Source of the DNA: JACCZP01 sp050997195
GTDB lineage: Bacteria; Actinomycetota; Thermoleophilia; Solirubrobacterales; Thermoleophilaceae
Assembly (NCBI GenBank): GCA_050997195.1
Contig: JBPCRE010000283.1
Location: 1-8,374 of the forward strand
Direction: 5' to 3'
DNA: 8,374 bases
Part shown: positions 6,850-8,374 of the stretch, piece after piece
Position numbering within the stretch: position 1 is the stretch's first letter
How the letters are laid out: every line of letters starts with the position of its first letter
Notes under the pieces: generated by a model
Told to the model about the DNA's origin: nothing
What the model saw: only the letters and a program-made list of their open reading frames with translations
The model's database searches: none
Position numbers and translations under genes: made by a program

Positions 6850-7169
6850 CCGCCGCCGTCCCCGGGGCCGTAGCTCTGGCCGGGAGGGAGCGGAGCGCCG
6901 GGGCCGCCGTCGCCGGGACCACCCGGGCGGCCCCCGCCGCCTGGCCCGCCCGGGGCGCCGCCGCCTCCCGCGTCGCCCCCGCCACCGAGGACGGAGGTGT
7001 AGGCCGCCCGGATCTCCGACGCGACGGTCGTGCCGATCCCGGGCGCGGCCGCGAGGGTGGCCCCGACGATCACCACGACCAACGCGATCACGCCGATGTA
7101 CTCCGCGGCGGTCTGGCCGCCACTGCGGCGGGCGATCCGGCGCGCGATCGAGGCGAGGCGGCTTCTCAT
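6747..7169 (-). CDS. Flp (type IVb) pilin-like leader and TM helix with Gly/Pro-rich linker; probable N-terminus of the RHS protein
   Basis: From the ATG at 7169 the frame reads a basic 18-residue leader (MRSRLASIARRIARRSGG), then QTAAEYIGVIAL. This is the type IVb prepilin-peptidase pattern: cleavage after Gly, with Glu at +5 and Tyr at +6 of the mature chain, followed by a hydrophobic helix (about residues 25-45) and AAYTSVLGGGGD. In Flp/TadE-type proteins this segment directs insertion and processing by a TadV/CpaA-like peptidase. A linker of Gly, Pro and Ala follows. The frame then becomes VAAVVTPAAPAPAAASP and stops at 6747, while the RHS frame, offset by -1, continues the Gly-rich linker straight into DUF6531. 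I infer one gene split by a frameshift (real, programmed or an assembly error); a free-standing 140-residue protein is the alternative. GC-rich third positions continue upstream of the ATG, so the start could be earlier (GTG at 7292). Confidence 0.6.
   Translation of the reverse strand: MRSRLASIARRIARRSGGQTAAEYIGVIALVVVIVGATLAAAPGIGTTVASEIRAAYTSVLGGGGDAGGGGAPGGPGGGGRPGGPGDGGPGAPLPPGQSYGPGDGGGPVAAVVTPAAPAPAAASPVAARPPTRRAPSPTP
6840..6872 (-). other. Frame junction between pilin-like leader and RHS body
   Basis: On the minus strand the pilin frame reads GGC GGC GGC CCA GTG, whereas the RHS frame reads CCC AGT GGC beginning at 6849. Going back one base after the third GGC gives ...GDGGG-PSGGGGDSGG..., an uninterrupted Gly-rich linker. 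Nearby CCCC-GGGG (about 6861-6868) and repeated GGC/GGT codons are error-prone. No canonical X XXY YYZ slippery heptamer with a clear downstream stimulator was seen, so a one-base deletion (biological or in the assembly) is more likely than programmed frameshifting. Confidence 0.5.
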
Positions 7170-7246
7170 CGAACGGGGACCGAGGGCGGCGATGCCGGCC
7201 TTGAGGTGGTCGAGGGCCTCGCGGGTGGGATCGGGATGGGTGACAC
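7166..7246 (-). CDS. Possible 26-codon upstream ORF before the pilin-like ATG
   Basis: On the minus strand AGAAGAGGGA (about 7260-7251), the best Shine-Dalgarno in this region, lies 4-5 bases before a GTG at 7246. That GTG opens a Pro/Ser-rich frame of 26 codons ending in TGA at 7168-7166, which overlaps the pilin-like ATG (7169) as ATGA. This could be a leader peptide coupled to the pilin/RHS gene. Alternatively the GTG is the true RHS start and one more base is missing here. A chance ORF in GC-rich DNA is also possible. Confidence 0.25.
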   Translation of the reverse strand: MSPIPIPPARPSTTSRPASPPSVPVR

Positions 7247-7267
7247 GGTGTCCCTCTTCTAGAGGTG

Positions 7268-7400
7268 GTGGGCCTCTCGGCCCCGGATGCACCGCTCAGG
7301 CTAAGGAGCCCCGGGGGCCCTGTCGAGGGCCTAGGGGCCCAATTATCGGGCCTGGGCCGGCCCAAATTTCGTGGGCCCCCCGGAGGGTCCTTCGGGGCCA
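7268..7400. repeat. Cluster of GGCC palindromes in the divergent intergenic region
   Basis: Between the pilin/RHS and rimP genes, about ten GGCC cores occur (eight of them from about 7315 to 7400), many extended to GGGCC or GGCCC. Two form matching inverted repeats with AT-rich centres: GGCCC-aattatc-GGGCC (7336-7352) and GGCCC-aaatttcgt-GGGCC (7359-7376). No ORF with a recognisable product covers this part. It may be a set of operator-like sites or structured leader RNA; nothing identifies a binding protein. Confidence 0.5.
7342..7347 (-). promoter_or_regulatory. Possible -10 element for the pilin/RHS transcript
   Basis: GATAAT on the minus strand (complement of 7342-7347) differs from TATAAT at one base. 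It sits in one of the few AT-rich spots of the intergenic region, about 100 bases before the first possible minus-strand start. No -35 match is present at 16-18 bases. The element lies in the centre of the GGCCC/GGGCC inverted repeat, which would suit an operator over a promoter, but this is speculative. Confidence 0.25.
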
Positions 7401-7421
7401 GAACCCACCGACCACCCCGTC

Positions 7422-7427
7422 TATACT
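7422..7427 (+). promoter_or_regulatory. rimP: -10 element of the rimP-nusA promoter
   Basis: TATACT at 7422-7427 (preceded by CCGTC) is a close match to the sigma-70/HrdB-type -10 hexamer and a rare AT-rich word here. No clear -35 hexamer is seen 16-18 bases upstream. Initiation about 7 bases downstream would give a leader of roughly 105 bases before the rimP GTG, containing the hairpins described below. Confidence 0.45.
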
Positions 7428-7446
7428 GGCCCCTCGACTTTCATCT

Positions 7447-7477
7447 GCGGCCCACGTGGCCGCACCTGAGGGTGGGC
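7447..7477 (+). promoter_or_regulatory. Alternative (antiterminator-type) pairing in the rimP leader
   Basis: A first hairpin, GCGGCC (7447-7452) with GGCCGC (7458-7463), has a 6-bp stem and 5-base loop. Overlapping it, GCCCAC at 7450-7455 is an exact copy of the terminator's 3' arm core (7486-7491) and can pair with GTGGGC (7472-7477), the terminator's 5' arm. The first hairpin, the alternative pairing and the terminator are mutually exclusive, which is the layout of a transcription attenuator. What would switch it is not visible. Confidence 0.4.
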
Positions 7478-7499
7478 TCTTGGAGGCCCACCTTTTTTT
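7471..7499 (+). terminator. Rho-independent terminator in the rimP-nusA leader (attenuator)
   Basis: GGTGGGC (7471-7477) and GCCCACC (7486-7492) form a perfect 7-bp stem with an 8-base loop (7478-7485), directly followed by seven T (7493-7499). This is the only long T run in the window. It lies downstream of the TATACT element and about 38 bases before the rimP start, so it would act on the rimP-nusA transcript itself. In Bacillus subtilis NusA-dependent termination in the leader of its own operon is reported; a similar feedback is plausible here. Confidence 0.75.
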
Positions 7500-7537
7500 C
7501 GCCCCGATCCGACCAGAGGACCCCTCCGACATCAGCC

Positions 7538-7954
7538 GTGAAGCCGATCCAAACCGACATCGAGTCCCGCCTCGCCGTAGCCGAGCCGGACGTGGAGGTG
7601 CTCTCCGTGGAGGATATCTCCTCCTCGCGCATGCGGCTGGTGATCGATCGCCCCGGAGGCGTGGACCTCGCGCTCTGCGAGCGCGTGACCCTGCACCTGC
7701 GCGAGGTGCTCGAGACGGTCGGCCTCGAGGTGTCCTCGCCGGGGCCGGAGCGTCCGCTGACCAAGCCCGATCACTTCCGGCGCTTCGTGGGCCGTCGCGC
7801 TCGCGTGCGCACCCGGGAGCCGAGGGACGGCCATCGCTCCTTCACCGGCGAGCTGGTGGGGGCCTCGGACGAGGAGGTCACCGTGGCGGCCGAGGCCGGG
7901 CTCGTATCCATCCCGTACCGGGACATCAACCGAAGCAACCTGCTGGAGGGCTGA
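7538..7954 (+). CDS. rimP: Ribosome maturation factor RimP
   Basis: A 138-residue cytosolic protein needed for maturation of the 30S ribosomal subunit. The N-terminal alpha/beta domain contains PIQTDIESRLAV (3-14), the strand SRMRLVIDRPGGVDLALCERVT (30-51) and the RimP signature LEVSSPGPERPLTKPDHFRRFVG (63-85). The C-terminal SH3-like barrel spans about 84-138 and ends with SIPYRDINRSNLLEG (124-138). The GTG at 7538 is chosen because homology begins there; the frame stays open upstream to 7265 but that part is unlike RimP and crosses the promoter and terminator. The nearest purine-rich site, AGAGGA (7515-7520), is rather far (17 bases), so initiation may be weak. nusA follows after three bases, the usual rimP-nusA-infB order. 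Confidence 0.93.
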   Translation: MKPIQTDIESRLAVAEPDVEVLSVEDISSSRMRLVIDRPGGVDLALCERVTLHLREVLETVGLEVSSPGPERPLTKPDHFRRFVGRRARVRTREPRDGHRSFTGELVGASDEEVTVAAEAGLVSIPYRDINRSNLLEG

Positions 7955-7957
7955 TCT

Positions 7958-8374
7958 ATGTCGCGTGAGATCGTCGAGGCGGTCACCGTCCTCGAGCGCG
8001 AGAAGGGCATCTCCGCGGAGCGGCTCATGAGCGCGCTCGAGGATGCCCTCCTCTCCGCGTACAAGAAGACGCCCGGGGCGGCCAAGTACGCCCGGGTGGA
8101 CATGGAGCGAGACACCGCTGACTTCCGCGTCTACGAGCTGATCGTGCCCGCCGAGCTCGAGGAGCGCCTCCTCGAGGAGGTCGAGATCGAGGAGCCCACC
8201 ATCGATCCGGAGACCGGGGAGATGCGCGAGCCCCAGGAGCCGGAGATCGCGCCCGAGCTCCTGGCCGAGCACTCCGATCAGATCGACGAGCGCGACGTGA
8301 CGCCTGAGGACTTCGGTCGCATCGCCGCCCAGACGGCCAAGCAGGTGATCCTCCAGCGCATCCGCGAGGCCGAG
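7958..8374 (+). CDS. nusA: Transcription termination/antitermination factor NusA, N-terminal part (truncated by window)
   Basis: The first 139 codons are present and the frame runs off the window. NusA binds RNA polymerase near the RNA exit channel and modulates pausing, termination and antitermination. Visible is the N-terminal RNA-polymerase-binding domain: MSREIVEAVTVLEREKGISA (1-20), LMSALEDALLSAYKKTPGAA (23-42), the strand FRVYELIVP (56-64), an acidic loop (about 66-110, including IDPETGEMREPQEPE) and VTPEDFGRIAAQTAKQVILQ (114-133). The acidic loop resembles other actinobacterial NusA proteins. The S1 and KH domains lie beyond the window. The ATG at 7958 follows the rimP stop by three bases and has GGAGGG at 7945-7950, so the start is firm. 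Confidence 0.95.
   Translation, partial: MSREIVEAVTVLEREKGISAERLMSALEDALLSAYKKTPGAAKYARVDMERDTADFRVYELIVPAELEERLLEEVEIEEPTIDPETGEMREPQEPEIAPELLAEHSDQIDERDVTPEDFGRIAAQTAKQVILQRIREAE

Noticed and set aside
6850..7365. Arg/Pro-rich N-terminal extension of the RHS frame, open from 7365
   Set aside because: Its composition (long Arg/Pro/Gly runs) is that of a shifted GC-rich coding frame; the overlapping pilin-like frame has a real leader, motif and TM helix.
7265..7537. Upstream extension of the rimP frame
   Set aside because: It crosses the -10 element and the T7 terminator, and does not look like RimP; homology starts at the GTG at 7538.
7532..8272. 246-codon minus-strand open frame opposite rimP-nusA
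   Set aside because: Shadow of two well-identified genes on the other strand.

Overview
This 8.4 kb window is very GC-rich (about 70%). It reads like an actinobacterial chromosome, and I infer a member of the Thermoleophilia/Solirubrobacterales type. The reasons are the gmk-rpoZ-coaBC gene order, the actinobacterial style of the omega subunit, RimP and NusA sequences, frequent GTG starts, and tight ATGA/GTGA overlaps. The lineage call is inferred from sequence style; no search was possible.

Layout: (1) 1-2080, plus strand, is a housekeeping operon: the 3' end of gmk (guanylate kinase), rpoZ (RNA polymerase omega), coaBC (coenzyme A biosynthesis) and a small TPR protein. These genes are linked by 4-base stop/start overlaps except at the rpoZ-coaBC junction, where there is a 15-base gap. 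(2) 2093-7169, minus strand, is an accessory block transcribed toward the operon. It holds a very large RHS/YD-repeat protein of the polymorphic-toxin type, preceded by a Flp (type IVb) pilin-like segment with a prepilin-peptidase motif and a Gly/Pro-rich linker. A two-TM orphan protein follows, its GTG start overlapping the RHS stop, which is the usual position of an immunity or accessory gene. The pilin-like segment and the RHS body are in different reading frames; a single -1 shift near 6849 would fuse them. (3) 7247-7537 is an intergenic region rich in GGCC palindromes. It contains a TATACT -10 element and a textbook Rho-independent terminator hairpin with a T7 tract. (4) 7538-8374, plus strand, is the start of the rimP-nusA operon; nusA runs off the window end.

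Two things stand out. The first is the accessory module: a pilin-type, signal-anchored RHS protein with a short, unrecognised C-terminal tip and a translationally coupled membrane partner. The second is an apparent attenuator in the rimP-nusA leader, where the terminator's 5' arm can pair instead with an upstream copy of the same hexamer. That suits an operon encoding NusA, itself a termination factor.
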